From Gordionus sp. m RMFG-2023 (taxonomy: Eukaryota > Nematomorpha > Gordioida > Chordodea > Parachordodidae), in contig NC_088778.1 of assembly GCF_954871325.1 (NCBI RefSeq), positions 11,665,882-11,729,881 of the forward strand: 64,000 nucleotides of DNA. Direction: 5' to 3'. Made by a program: the position numbers and the translations under genes. This document shows, piece by piece, positions 38,801-50,199 of the stretch. Positions within the stretch are counted from its first letter, which is position 1, and each line of letters begins with the position of its first letter. The notes beneath the pieces are model-generated. The model made no database searches and was not told the DNA's origin. It saw nothing but the letters and a program-made list of their open reading frames with translations.

Positions 38801-41800
38801 TTGTTAGAAGAAAAAAATAGTAATAATTTTTTTTAAGTTAGCAACTTGTGATGCAAAATCGTTCCGTTTGAGCCGATTTTAAAAATTGGCTTTCAGTATT
38901 TTATCCAGAAAAATATTACGCAAGCCTAAAGATTTTGTTTATCGATGGCAGAGGTTTGGACATCTATTAGCAAAATTTTAAGGAAGAAAATTTTTTCTGC
39001 CAAAAATATTGAGTTAGCTGTTTTTAAAAATCGACTAAAATGGGGCGATTTGCATCACTATTAACAATGTTTTAAATAAGCTAAATTTAAATAGAAATTT
39101 CTCATTAAAAAAAATCAAAAGGCCAGCTAGAAAATAATAATAGGCCGCAGGGCCCGTCAAGGTCTCTGATAGAAAGGCAAAGATGTTGTTCCGGATCCCT
39201 GATATTTATAATATATTATAATTTTTTTAAATTTTATTATTTGGTTCAAAACTCATAAATGGTCCATTATGTTCAAATCGGTTCCAGGCATATGAAGATC
39301 AAACTTAAGGATTAAATATTGGGTCGAGTTTCAGAATTTCCATTTTGATATTGGCTAGCCAAACTATTCTAATTGCTTATAATATAACACAAAAACAGTT
39401 ATGTTTACTGATATTTAGTTTGGCGCAAAATGGTTACACTGATGCTGGTAGAAAGAAAATCATTTAAACCAATGGAATGGCGGTTGGTACAATTTTTCCC
39501 AACGTGAACAGGTTGGTTGAAGTGTTTATGCCGGATGAGTTTGTGGGCAACCCATTGCAGGCCTAATTTTGCTATTATTTGCATAGGCATTCACAAAATA
39601 ATTGCTAAAATAAAATCAATCCTTTCACCGTATTTTGACGATGATATAATGGTAAGAAAATAGTTGGGTAATGGGTAAATATTGGCTAATTCGACCTAAT
39701 CCACATTGGCATGTCAAAGGTAATCGGCTAAGCCTTGTGGCGAGGGTTAATTTTTTTTCTATTTTCTTTAAGGTATAGTGGAGCTATATTTTCAAAAAAC
39801 CGAAGCTAAGGTGATTGTTATAGGCTAAAAACAATTAACAAACTAAGTAGGTTTTCAGCATCATGTATATTCTGGAAAACACAAATGACCTTTCAACCTA
39901 CACTAGCCTGAGTTAAACCTTGCCAAATGTAAGATTTATTCCAAGAGGACATTCCATGGATATAATTTATTTGCTTTTAATATGGTAGGGTATTGGTTTA
40001 CGGGGGTTAGAAGTCTCTAGACCAGGGTTAAGAAGGGTTTCAACACGAGATGATTATAAAAGAATAAATTTGAATATAAAGGATTAGTTTAGATTTAAAA
40101 AAAAATAATTAGCTATTCATTTTATTTTTATGTAACTTGTCTATTTCCTTCTCGTGGTTTAAAATTTCCATGGGTAACAAGCCCGTGGCTTTATAACGCT
40201 CCAAATCCAAAATTTCCGGAATGTTTTCGATGCTGACCTCGAGTTTTTTGGGTTGCCAACAAGAATTACCATCGCGCTCAAATGTGTATTTTTTTAAATG
40301 CAATAATAGATACTGTGGAAAGGTCTTGAATCCTACCGTTTTGATTGGACGCACCTCACCATCTTTAGTGTTAACTTGTTCGGCGGCAAAATAATGTTCT
40401 AAAAGTGAAGAAAATGGGATTTTAGTGAGTGTTTTATGAGGGTGTTTGGAGCCACCAATATCTAGCAGGTTTCCAGGATCTCCCTCTTTTCTCAAATCGA
40501 GTTCGTGTTCATTGTTGTATTCAATTCTGACCTTTTGTTGGCAGATGGTAGTAGGGGGGATAGCTAAGGATATATAATTTTCTCGCCTATCTATCAAACG
40601 AGCTGAATCATGATTATCACTAGCCCACCATTTTTCTTCAAGCATAAAATCGAAACCTTTGGAAGGACTCTCTAAGACACCCTTCAGTTGCTTATCAGCG
40701 TAATGGTGTCGCGAAATTTGATTCATTAAGTGCAGGAAAAATTCGTGGGCATCTTGTTGCCGACTATTAGCGAACTCTGTGTGACCACGTTTTACTATGA
40801 AATTAAAAGCGCGAGGCTTGATGCCCAAAAGAGATGTGGATTGATAGAAAATCATAGACGAATTTGGATAATTTTCGCTGTCCAAGTTGGGAGGAAAAGG
40901 AATAGCGATAGGTTTTTTGGAATACTTACCTGAGAGAAGACCATAAGCAAGTTTTGCTGTTTGGGCATCAAAGTTGTGGAGTGTGTCCGAGAGACTACCT
41001 TAAATGAGTGATTGATTTGAAAGAAAATAGTGCATTAAATATAATTTTATGTCTAAGTAAGATGTGTTTACAATATTTATAATGTTGTAGTGGCCTTTGG
41101 AAACAAATTACATTTACACACTTAAAAAGTAATTTGCTATAGTTAATAGTTAGATTTTAATATAAAAGTTATTAGTTACAGGTCAATTTTTCGAAAAAGA
41201 ATACTTTAATACTATATTTAAATATTAAAAGAATACTTCTTAAATATAAAAATCGGCAGAGGTCAGTATTTTGAAAAAATTGGCATACTCTTAAAATCGG
41301 TGCTATTCTGATTCAAGTATGGTGGTATATCTAGAATAGAAATACATCGATTTCTTTAAAAATCACATTTTATGTTTTTACTGTTATAATGTGAGGCTGA
41401 TATTATAAATAGGCCAATATTATAAAATTGGACAATTTTATTTAATGGCATAATACAATATAAAATATTAGTTTTATTGGTTAACAACAATATGAACTTG
41501 ATTATAAAACCCCAATATTAATATTAGCTTGATATTAAAAATTTCAAATCTACTTCAAAAAAACTGTAAAACAGTTTAGGTTTACATGTTAAATTATTAT
41601 AAAATTATATATGCACTTTTATGAATAAATTTTAAAAAAGATCCTTGCAAAATTATTATGGACAGGCCAGGAAACTTTAAATAAATTTCATGAAAATTAT
41701 AGATGGGTCGGCAAGGAGGGCCAAGTCAATCTCTATCATAAATTATCTAAATTACAAATACCCTGGATTAGTAGTTAAGGCCAACCCAAATTAACAGCTG

Positions 41801-44800
41801 ATCAATCTCAGCGGATTTCATTCATAGCACAAGTTTAACATGTAGTAATTCGTAAGCGAATTTAATTATTTTCATATATGAAAATTAAACTTTGGTAGCT
41901 AAAGATATGATTGTAAGCAAATAAGATTAAAATATTCTATCAATTTGAAGGGGCATGACTAAAATACGCGTCCCCGGTCAAACGGGTTTAATTTATATAA
42001 TATTAATAAAAAATCTTATTTAGCTTTATAAGATGAGTTAAAAAATGTTTTTTATGATTTTTAAAAAAAATGATAACTTAGTAAATTTTTTAAAAAAATA
42101 TTTTTTTACATCAAAAAACTACGCGTCCCTATGCGTCCCCGGTCAAGATACATTTTTTTTTAAAAAATAAAAGCAGATTCATATTTAGCTCAAATGAATA
42201 TAGAAAATGTTTTTTATGATTTAAAAAAAATGATAACTTAGTAAAATTTTTAAAAAATTATTTTTTTAAATTAAAAACTACGCGTCCCCTGTCAAGATAC
42301 ATTTTTTTTTAAAATAAAAGCAGATTCATATTTAGCTCATTAAATGGATACAGAAAATGTTTTTTTTTTATATAAAAAAAAGTGGTAACTTAGTAAAATT
42401 TTGAAAAAACACTTTTTTTCTTCATTTTTTACTAAAATACGCGTCCCAGATCAAGATAGATCATTTTTATAAAAATGAATATAGAATCGTGTATAGTTTT
42501 TCAAGGAGATTCCGAAAATGGTATTTATATTTTTTTTTTTTTTCTAAAAAATTTTTTTTTGATTAAACTAAGCGTCCCGACGCGTCCCCGGTCAAGATAC
42601 ATTTTTTAAATTATTTTTATAAAAATGAATATAGAATCGAAATTATTAATACCATTTTCGGAATCTCCTTAAAAAACTATACACGATTCTATATTCATTT
42701 TTATAAAAATAATCTATCTTGACAGGGGACGCGTATTTTAGTCAAAAAATGAAAAAAAAAGTGTTTTTTCAAAATTTTACTAAGTTACGACTTTTTTTTA
42801 AATAAAAAAAACATTTTCTGTATCCATTTAATGAGCTAAATATGAATCTGCTTTTGTTTTTTTTTAAAAAATGTATCTTGACCGGGGACGCGTAGTTTAG
42901 TCAAAAAAAATTTTTCGAAAAATAATTTTTAAAAAAAAAAATTATAAATACCATTTTCGGAATCTCCTTGAAAAACTATACACGATTCTATATTCATTTT
43001 TATAAAAATAATCTATCTTGACCGGGGACGCGTATTTTAGTAAAAAATGAAGAAAAAAAGTGTTAAATTTTACTAAGTTACCACTTTTTTTTAAATAAAA
43101 AAAACATCATCTATATCCATTTATAGAGCTAAATATGAATCTGCTTTTATTTTTTTTTTAAATGTATCTTGACCGGGGACGCGTAGTTTTTTTATGTAAA
43201 AAATTAGTATTTTAAAAATTTTACTAAGTTACCACTTTTTTTTTAAATCAAAAAAAAACATTTTCTATATCCATTTAATGAACTAAATATGAATCTGCTT
43301 TTATTTTTTTAAAAAAAAATTATCTTGACCGGGGACGCGTAGTTTTTAATTTAAAAAAATAATTTTTTAAAAATTTTACTAAGTTATCAATTTTTTTTAA
43401 ATCATAAAAAACATTTTCTATATTCATTTAATGAGCTAAATATGAATCTGCTTTTATTTTTTAAAAAAAAATGTATCTTGACCGGGGACGCGTAGTTTTT
43501 TTATGTACAAAAATTAGTATTTTAAAAATTTTACTAAGTTACCACTTTTTTTAAATCAAAAAAAACATTTTCTATATCCATTTAATGAGCTAAATATGAA
43601 TCTGCTTTTATTTTTTTTAAAAAAATGTATCTTGACCGGGGACGCGTAGTTTTTAATATTTTTTAAAAATTTTACTAAGTTATCAATTTTTTTTAAATCA
43701 TAAAAAACATTTTCTATATTCATTTAATGAGCTAAATATGAATCTGCTTTTATTTAAAAAAAAATATGTATCTTGACCGGGGACGCGTAGTTTTTTGATG
43801 TAAAAAAATAATTTTTTAAAAAATTTAATAAGTTATCATTTTTTTTTAAAATCATAAAAAACATTTTTTAACTCATCTTATAAAGCTAAATACGATTTTT
43901 TATTAATATTATATAAATTAAACCCGTTTAACCGGGGACGCGTAGTTTTCGGAGACGCGTATTTTAGTCATGCCCATTTGAAGGTATTTAATTAGATTTC
44001 ATATGGCTGTGAATCTTTTGAAATTTCAACGAAATGCTTTTGTATTTAGGAATTTGATAGTCCAGCTGCCCAAGCTAGCTTATAAGAAGTTTTTTAAAAC
44101 ATAAAAAAAACATTTCTGCATAAAAGTTGTAGAAGATAATCATAATAATATTCTAATTGTATGACATCAATTATATTTATATGAATAATAATAATAAGAT
44201 ACTCTAGTTGCTAAACATCAGTTTTAAAAATAAAATTGTAAAAAGTTAGTATACAAAAATGTTTAACCAGTTTTTAAAGATCAAATCAAACTGATATTAA
44301 TTTTACAAAAAGCCTGAATCCAAGCCTGAAACAATATTAGTTACAGTTCAGATCCCTGCCTTAGATTATAAACTAATGTTCCTGATGACATTTTATTTAA
44401 TAAACAGTCATCTTAAATTTGAGAAATCATAATAAAGATAATAAATGAGGATAGGCACTACTTTTTAAAACTATTATATTACTATATCCATGAGATATAA
44501 TTTGTTTTATTAATATTTAATTACCAAATTTACCAATTAAGATGTTAAAATGGAAATTACTTGTTTATAAAATTTTAAAATATACTCTTAATTTTATCAT
44601 TTTTGGACCTATCCTATAACATACCTTTATCATATATATAATTTGTATTGTAAATATATAAAAACAATATTTGATATTATTACCTAACATAAAATGTTTG
44701 TAATTGTCATAAAAATAGCTCTTAAATAAAGGCAATGCAAATATCATTTGCATAATTGAAGATATATAGCATGTGTTTCCCAGATTATAAATACCAGTAA

Positions 44801-45746
44801 AACCAGGACCATATATGGGCTTTAAATTTCCTGACAACTCTTGGATAGCATTCCATTCAAAATAATTTTCATTCATTTCAATTTCAAGTTCTGAGAGGGT
44901 TTTTTCTGTTTTAAGTAATTCATTCATGTTGATGTCAAAATGAGCCAAATGTGATTCTAACATTGGATCTTCAACCATATCATCCTCATCATATGAATAT
45001 ACATCTGCCCCAGATTCGGTTATAGTTCCAATTTTTACAGCTAATGGATAGTGAGTAGATATATAATGTTCAACTGCATGATTATTGCCTCCTGTTCCAT
45101 CAAAATTTTTTCTACCACACATTATGGAACCATCTGAGAGGTTAAACCACAAGTTTTCTTTTACATCACATTTTTGACATTGGGAATTGTTGAGTGATGG
45201 CTTAGGAGGATTAGAAATTTGAAAAAGATTAGTATGTTTAGTTTTTTGTCTTTGTTCCCCATTCCACTCAAAATTTTTTAATTCTGATTCTGTTAGCTTT
45301 AATGCTGGCTCTGCTTTTATAATACTTTGTATTGAGTTATAAATTTTTGCAGGAATTGATAAATTATTTATTTGAATTGTTTCAAAATCAGGTAATAAAA
45401 CTAGAGCATAATGATCTTCATATTTAATATTTTTATCTATTTGAAACCCATCCTCAACACCAATCGCCATTTTTTTAACTTTAATTTTTTGTGTTTTTTC
45501 TTCAATCGCAAAACGTTTAATGTTTAAATAAATTGTTCTACCAGTTGCTTTATAAAACATAATTACATGATCTTTGTCAAAGCCATAGAAAGTATCCATG
45601 CATATGAATAAACCATCTGCACATTCTGAAGTATCATAACAAAAAATGCATTCATCCTTGTAGACTTTATCTTCATTGGTAGTGACTATATTTACTTTAT
45701 TTATGTATCTATCAAATTTATCAATAATTTTTTCGTTGTTTACCAT
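35876..45746 (-). CDS. USP5: Ubiquitin hydrolase USP5 (isopeptidase T)
   Basis: USP5 disassembles unanchored polyubiquitin to recycle ubiquitin. Minus-strand exons inferred: 44684-45746, 40137-40998, 38026-38126, 37433-37790 and 35876-36212, phases consistent, 906 residues (human about 840-860). In order: N-terminal zinc-finger-like domain; the ZnF-UBP with CQKCDVKENLWFNLSDGSI, FDGTGGNNHAVEHY and the YSYDEDDMVEDP stretch that binds the ubiquitin tail; the Cys box GFTGIYNLGNTCYISS (catalytic Cys near residue 326); the QQDAHEFFLHL box; two UBA domains (AMGFSVIAINAAI, DMGFSVERANTALDQ); the His box CGHYVCHIKKDGDWVIFND (His near residue 866). Catalytic residues are all present. Introns of 3685, 2010, 235 and 1220 bp carry a foldback element, MITEs and a hAT scrap. 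USP13 is the close paralogue, but the intact tail-binding and catalytic motifs favour USP5. Confidence 0.94.
36632..36854. mobile_element. 223-bp palindromic MITE, copy 2, in USP5 intron 4
   Basis: Ends TAGTGTTGTTAAA and the right counterpart TTAACAACACTA; interior almost identical to copy 1, with only a few differences by eye. Perfect 8-bp duplication GTTGAAAT (36624-36631 and 36855-36862). Its palindromic arms centre near 36743. Confidence 0.92.
36880..37266 (+). pseudogene. hAT transposase scrap in USP5 intron 4
   Basis: Plus strand, opposite to USP5. The frame that becomes open at 37027 reads MKIDCVTRLDRTILRINIQF and then FIERDKIILRE, resembling the first catalytic block of a hAT family (LK.D..TR..R...GINVQFI...KI.LRTL), followed by NIKNILLEVMKAFNI and RNMVKSIPLL (DNG.NMVK..LL in relatives). 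A gap replaces the TDNG part. Both transposon ends are missing, so it is an old fragment. Confidence 0.6.
38671..39168. mobile_element. GC-ended hAT-like element in USP5 intron 2
   Basis: Left CAGTGGCCTGG and later CAGGGCCGCAGAAATAA; right AATAATAGGCCGCAGGGCCC, ending GGTCTCTG. The paired words GGGCCGCAG/GGCCGCAGGGCC mark it as an inverted-repeat element. Target duplication not found. The MITE at 38846-39060 lies inside it. Confidence 0.45.
38846..39060. mobile_element. Palindromic MITE variant with GTGATGCAAA ends
   Basis: Left TTGTGATGCAAAATCG, right CGATTTGCATCACTA. The interior shares TTTTATCCAGAAAAATATTA and ATTGAGTTAGCTGTTTTTAA with the 223-bp family, while the outermost bases differ. 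Flanks TTAGCAAC (38838-38845) and TTAACAAT (39061-39068) agree at 6 of 8. Confidence 0.7.
41951..43975. mobile_element. Foldback transposon with tandem-repeat arms
   Basis: Outer ends GGGCATGACTAAAATACGCG and CGCGTATTTTAGTCATGCCC are perfect inverted repeats. A perfect 8-bp duplication ATTTGAAG flanks it (41943-41950 and 43976-43983). The right arm holds about eight direct copies of a 140-156 bp unit marked by CTTGACCGGGGACGCGTAG (at about 42881, 43021, 43172, 43328, 43481, 43635, 43776 and 43931). The left arm holds about five copies in the opposite orientation. Around 42470-43010 a word of some 60 bp (ATTCCGAAAATGGTA and its complement) appears in both orientations. Non-coding; it fills more than half of USP5 intron 1. 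Confidence 0.9.
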
Positions 45747-46181
45747 TATAGTGATAGTCTAATTAAACTGAAAATTGATTGATAGGTATTAATATTTGAC
45801 AGTATGTTTTTAAATTTTAAAACATGAAGTTTGTAAATTTGTGACAATAATTTCTTTGTTTGAGATATCGAATTATAAATAACGGTAGATTTAAATTAAG
45901 GGATATCATTGGGGTTCGGTTTTCCTGTGCAATTGAGACTACAATAGCAGAATATAGAATAGCAAGATTAAAGACCATATTAGAGTTTATTATGATAAAT
46001 GTATATTTTCTTTTTTTCTAGGTCATACTACTAACATCGTCGACGGGTATGTCATACGTGTTGGCTAAGTTTTTATAATTCGGATTGGTTTTAATATGGC
46101 CTCCTACAGTTGCACTAATTTTGAAAAATATCATGTGAATTGGTAATAAGGGAAACTGAGAAAGCCCGAACAAAGCACTTA
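45747..46181. other. 5' flank of USP5
   Basis: Upstream of the USP5 start on the minus strand. It should contain the promoter and any 5' UTR, but I can point to no core element. The word ATATGGCCTCCTACAGTTGCA near 46095 recurs near 47420 and 47530. Confidence 0.35.
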
Positions 46182-47340
46182 TTAGAGAATCATGACAAAA
46201 TAAGGTCTGCCCTAATATTATATATGTTTTTTTTTACATTTTAAACTAATGGGTAAATCAGATATTTACCCTTCATGTGTTGATAAATCAATTAAAAATT
46301 TAACTATCTCCTAGGTGGGAAAAAATTTTCAAAATTATATTGAATACGACTGGGCATGGAACCTCAAAATTAATATTAGCTTGCACCTGACATGGGAATA
46401 TCTTTTACAAATTATTAAGGGTTGAGCAGGGCTTGATAAACTTTTTAATAATTATATGCTTCCTAATATTGTGAGCTTGGACCTGGCATGACACTATTGT
46501 AAAAAATAAATAAAAATCTAATTCCCCGTCATTTTTGATGGGCTTTCTTAATAATTTGTAATATTTAGTAAATAATGTATTACTTTCCTATGTATAAACA
46601 TTGTTATAAAAGAGAATCATGACAAAATAAGGTCTGCCCTAATATTATTTTATTTTTTTTACATTTTAAACTAATGGGTAGATAGTTACCTTTCATGTGA
46701 TGATGAATCAAATAAAAATATAACTATCTCCGAGGTGGGAAAAAATTTTCAAAATTATATTGGATACGACTGGGCTTGGAACCTCAAAATTTATATTAGC
46801 TTGCACCTGACATGTGAATATCTTTTAAAAATTATTAAGGGTTGAGCTGGGCTGGATAAACATTTTAATAATTATATGCTTCCTAATGTGAGCCCTGGCA
46901 TGACACATCGTAAAAAATGAATAAAAATCTCATTCCCGTCATTTTTGATGGGCTTTCTTAATAATTTGTATTATTTAGTAAATAATGTATTACATTCCTA
47001 TGTATAAACATTGGTATAAAAGAAAATCATGACAAAATAAAGTCTGCCCTATTATTAATTATGTTTTTTTTTACATTTTAAACTAATTGGTAAATCAGAT
47101 ATTTACCCTTTATGTGATAATAAATCAATTAAAAATTTAAATAAAATTTTCAAAATTATATTGAATACGACTGGGCATGGAACCTCAAAATTAATATTAG
47201 CTTGCACCTGACATGGGAATATCTTTTACAAATTATTAAGGGTAGCTGGGCTTGATAAACTTTTTTATAATTATATGCTTCCTTAATTATATGATTCCTT
47301 AATTATATGCTTTTTAATATTGTGCCTCCGTTACATTATT
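46182..47340. repeat. Tandem array, unit of about 410-427 bp
   Basis: The word CATGACAAAATAARGTCTGC starts at 46191, 46618 and 47028, giving periods of 427 and 410. Each unit also repeats CTTGCACCTGACATG and ATTATATGCTTCCT. The third unit is shortened. No coding frame; a local satellite or multiplied element piece. Confidence 0.85.
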
Positions 47341-47399
47341 TTTGAAAAAAATTTCCCAAGCCTAGAGATATAAAATATTAATAAAATATTTAGTAAATA

Positions 47400-47620
47400 A
47401 TGTATTACTTTTTGGTTTTAATATGGCCTCCCATAGTTGCATAGAAAATTTAAGTTATAAGATCATCTGTTTGTATAAAATAAATAAAAAAATCAACAAT
47501 ATAAATAATGTATTACTTTTGGGTTTTAATATGGCTTCCTACAGTTGCATAGAAAATTTAAGTTATAGGATCATCTGTTTTTATAAAATAAATAAATTAA
47601 TTAAACAAATAAAAAAATAA
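47400..47620. repeat. About 107-bp direct repeat, two copies
   Basis: GGTTTTAATATGGCCTCCCA near 47412 and GGTTTTAATATGGCTTCCTA near 47522 start two units, each continuing with GCATAGAAAATTTAAGTTAT and GATCATCTGTTT. A related start is found near 46087. No convincing gene. Confidence 0.7.
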
Positions 47621-47629
47621 TTTTAGGGC

Positions 47630-47885
47630 AGACCATTCATACCCAATATATCAAGAATCTAAGATTTATTAGCCAGTTTGGGATAAGGAGAGGAATTTTC
47701 AATATCAAATTAAATTGGGGGAAGAGTGTCAAAAATATCTTGTAATCAATACTCATAGAGGATTGTTAAAATATACAAGGCTACCTTTTTGGTATATCGT
47801 CCTTCTTTAGCAATATTTCAACGAGTCATCAAGAATTTATTAAAAGGTTTTGAAGGATTAGCTTGTGTTAAATATCGATTTATAT
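47630..47885 (+). mobile_element. Ty3/gypsy reverse transcriptase fossil
   Basis: Plus-strand pieces resemble the gypsy reverse transcriptase block around the INTHRGL...YTRLPFGISS motif. Only a fragment remains, without LTRs or neighbouring domains; broken, several breaks, old. It directly precedes the RTE-like LINE. Confidence 0.55.
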
Positions 47886-47969
47886 TTATAATTATTTTAT
47901 TTATACTAGATGTTGTTTAGCATATATTGCAATTATTTCATTCATTCGTTGTATTTTATATAATGATTA

Positions 47970-49320
47970 TCTCCTTTTGACCCTTTTTAACAAAATATGG
48001 GAATGTGGGAAAACTCCGGGAATGGAATAAATCGTTTTTATGTAATTTCCCCAAATTGAAAACCCACAGAAATTCACAGATTACCGTGCCGTCGCTCTGA
48101 CATCATGTGTATCTAAAATATTTATGACCTTATTAAAAATAAAATTGTGCAATCGAAGCCCCATCTTTTTCCTAAATACATTTGTGCTTATAGGCCGAAT
48201 AAAAATATATTAGAACCAATATTAGCCTTGAAAATAATAATGCACAAATGTTATAAATACAAAATATCCTCCTATTACACTTTCATCTATTTTAGTAGAG
48301 CTTTTGATAATGTTAATCACGGAGCTCTATGGGATACGCTGGCTGAATGTGGAATAGAACCCCAAATAATCCTCATCTTAAAAAACCACTACTCTAAATT
48401 AGTGACGTGTTTTAGAATAAACAATAAAATATCTCCCTGCTTTAGAATTAAAAAAGGAGTAAAACAGGGGTGTACTCTATCACCACTCCTATTCAACATG
48501 ATAATTAATAAAGTTATAAGAGAAGCACTAGGGGCAGCTGATCTAGTTGATCTAAGATCTGATAAGTCCATATCCTTTGTTAACAGAATAATATCTTATG
48601 CCGACGACATTGTTGTTATCTCCAAGAGCATAGATGAAACCAAAAATTTATTATACTTACTAGAGACACTAAGTCAAAGAATTGGGCTTGAAATAAATTT
48701 AAAAAAAACTGTTATTCTCCCCTCCCCAAATGCTTCACCAATGGACAATCTTACTTTTGGAGGAAAAATAATTAAGGTTGTAGATAAAATTAGATACTTG
48801 GGTAACACTAGACAACAAGGGTAGTGGTAAAGAGGAAATGACGATAAGAATACAAAAGACGAGCGGAACCTTCTACAAGTATATGAAAATTTGGAAAACA
48901 AAAGAGGTCTCTGTTTTTACCAGACTGAAGTTATTCAACTCGACAATTGTTCCGGTTCTATTATATGGAGGGGAAATTTGGGAAGAAAATAAGATGGAAA
49001 TGAGACGATTACAATCATTTATAAATAATTGTCTACGTACAATTAATTGCATTTTCTATCCATGAGTCATATCAAACCAAAATCTCTGGAAAAAATCTAA
49101 TCACACGCCAATTAATATCACTGTAAAAAAACGCCGTATCCAGTTCCAAGCTCATATAATAAGGAACTCCGACCACAATTTAGCTCATGACGCCATAGCA
49201 TGGCTGTACACATATAAGGGAAAAGACTATACAAAATATAAATCCAAAACTTAATAACAATAAAAGATCCATCAAAAAACTTTTCCGCATCAAAAGTTAC
49301 CTCAAATGAAAACGTATTTT
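47970..49320 (+). mobile_element. 5'-truncated RTE-like LINE
   Basis: Reverse transcriptase blocks in order: TSCVSKIF near 48105; IYFSRAFDNVNHGALWDTLAECGI (block with the first Asp, near 48285-48350); GVKQGCTLSPLLFN (48455-48500); ISYADDIVVISKS, the catalytic Y.DD box (48590-48630); GLEINLKKT. Beyond a frameshift near 48820, the thumb-like part FTRLKLFNSTIVPVLLYGGE is seen. The pattern is that of RTE-class LINEs. A second shift or stop occurs before 48150, and the endonuclease domain is absent, so it is a dead 5' truncation. The 3' end is not defined. Confidence 0.75.
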
Positions 49321-49675
49321 TGAAGTTCTTTGCTCACATATCATTATCTAAAGGTTCCCTATCAACAATTATTCAACTTTTTTGGAAGTATTCTTTAATT
49401 TTCCTTACTAAAACTTGTATTAAATTTGTAAAATTATTAAATTAAAAACGATCCACCGCCCACCCTTAAAGTAATTAAATTATATTGTAGTTTTTGGGTA
49501 TAGGCTTTTTCTTTGTCCCACTCCTTTTAAATTAAAGCCTGTAGAGGTTTAAGCAACATTTTTCGAAATGTTGTGCCTACAACTACGTGCGGATTGCTTA
49601 CAAACGTGTGGAGGGCTCCTCATATTTTTACTTTTATACCCAAATTAAATTGTTCCAATTAAATGGAAATGTGGA

Positions 49676-49740
49676 AAACCTAGCGTAGCTCTGTTGAATC
49701 TTCAACGCTAGAGGGCAAAAGCGCTATATATTACGTATCA
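49676..49740. repeat. Short repeat shared with CDK5 intron 7
   Basis: The word CCTAGCGTAGCTCTG followed by CAACGCTAGAGGGC resembles, in reverse orientation, the block near 21380-21420 with CCCTCTAGTGTTGACAGGC and GCAGAGCTACGCTAG. Probably a dispersed short repeat; the class is unknown. Confidence 0.4.
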
Positions 49741-49759
49741 CGTAAAATAAATACGTACA

Positions 49760-49883
49760 GATGACATGACGTAACGATGACATGACGTAGCGATGACATG
49801 ACGGCGATGACATGACGTAGCGATGACATGACGTAGCGATGACATGACGTAGCGATGACATGACGTCACGATGACGTAGTGAG
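49760..49883. repeat. 16-bp GATGACATGACGTAGC tandem array
   Basis: About seven and a half units of GATGACATGACGTAGC, one shortened. The ATGACGTA core resembles ATF/CREB sites, and 49861-49868 is a perfect TGACGTCA. Likely a simple satellite; any regulatory role is speculation. Confidence 0.9.
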
Positions 49884-49904
49884 GATATTGGAAAATTATA
49901 ATAT

Positions 49905-50011
49905 AGATTTATTTTGAAAAATAGTTACCTATTTTATTTTGAAAAATAGTTACCTATTTTATTTTGAGAAATAGTTACCTATTTTATTTTGAAAAATAGT
50001 TATATTTGTAT
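49905..50011. repeat. 25-bp tandem repeat, four copies
   Basis: The unit TATTTTATTTTGAAAAATAG plus TTACC repeats with a 25-bp step (TAGTTACCT words near 49922, 49947 and 49972). The single-copy counterpart occurs near 6780-6800 in the right part of the hAT element at 3662-6986, so this array expanded within a hAT end fragment. Confidence 0.85.
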
Positions 50012-50152
50012 TTATATAAAGTAATTATAAAAAATTATAGGAGGATAACTTAGTCAATTCAAAATACCGGCCGAAGGACCGCAAAAATTTTTTTTAGCAA
50101 CCACAATTTTTATATTTCTCCCGCAATTTAAAAATTTTGACCTGGCAACCCT
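50012..50152. mobile_element. Orphan right end of the CAGGGTTGCCA hAT family
   Basis: Matches 6815-6986 closely: TAACTTAGTCAATTCAAAAT, CCGGCCGAAGGACCGC, CTCCCGCAATT, ending TGACCTGGCAACCCTG at 50152. The body of the element is missing to its left, where tandem arrays and the LINE lie. Confidence 0.75.
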
Positions 50153-50199
50153 GATCAAGACTATGATCTAAGTCAAAGCTCTTTTACCTCCTCAATAGC

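Noticed and set aside
39405-39590. Minus-strand frame MPMQIIAKLGLQWVAHKL in USP5 intron 2
   Set aside because: No match to USP5 or another family; the flanking USP5 exons join in phase without it.
42470-43020. Palindrome as an assembly artefact
   Set aside because: Arms are similar but differ in unit number and in many bases, and the outer ends have an exact 8-bp duplication, so it is a real element rather than a mirrored read.
48389-48901. Minus-strand frames opposite the LINE reverse transcriptase
   Set aside because: They are shadows of the plus-strand reverse transcriptase; their products show no family motif.
49760-49883. CRISPR-like array
   Set aside because: The units are directly adjacent 16-bp tandem repeats without spacers, in a eukaryotic context.
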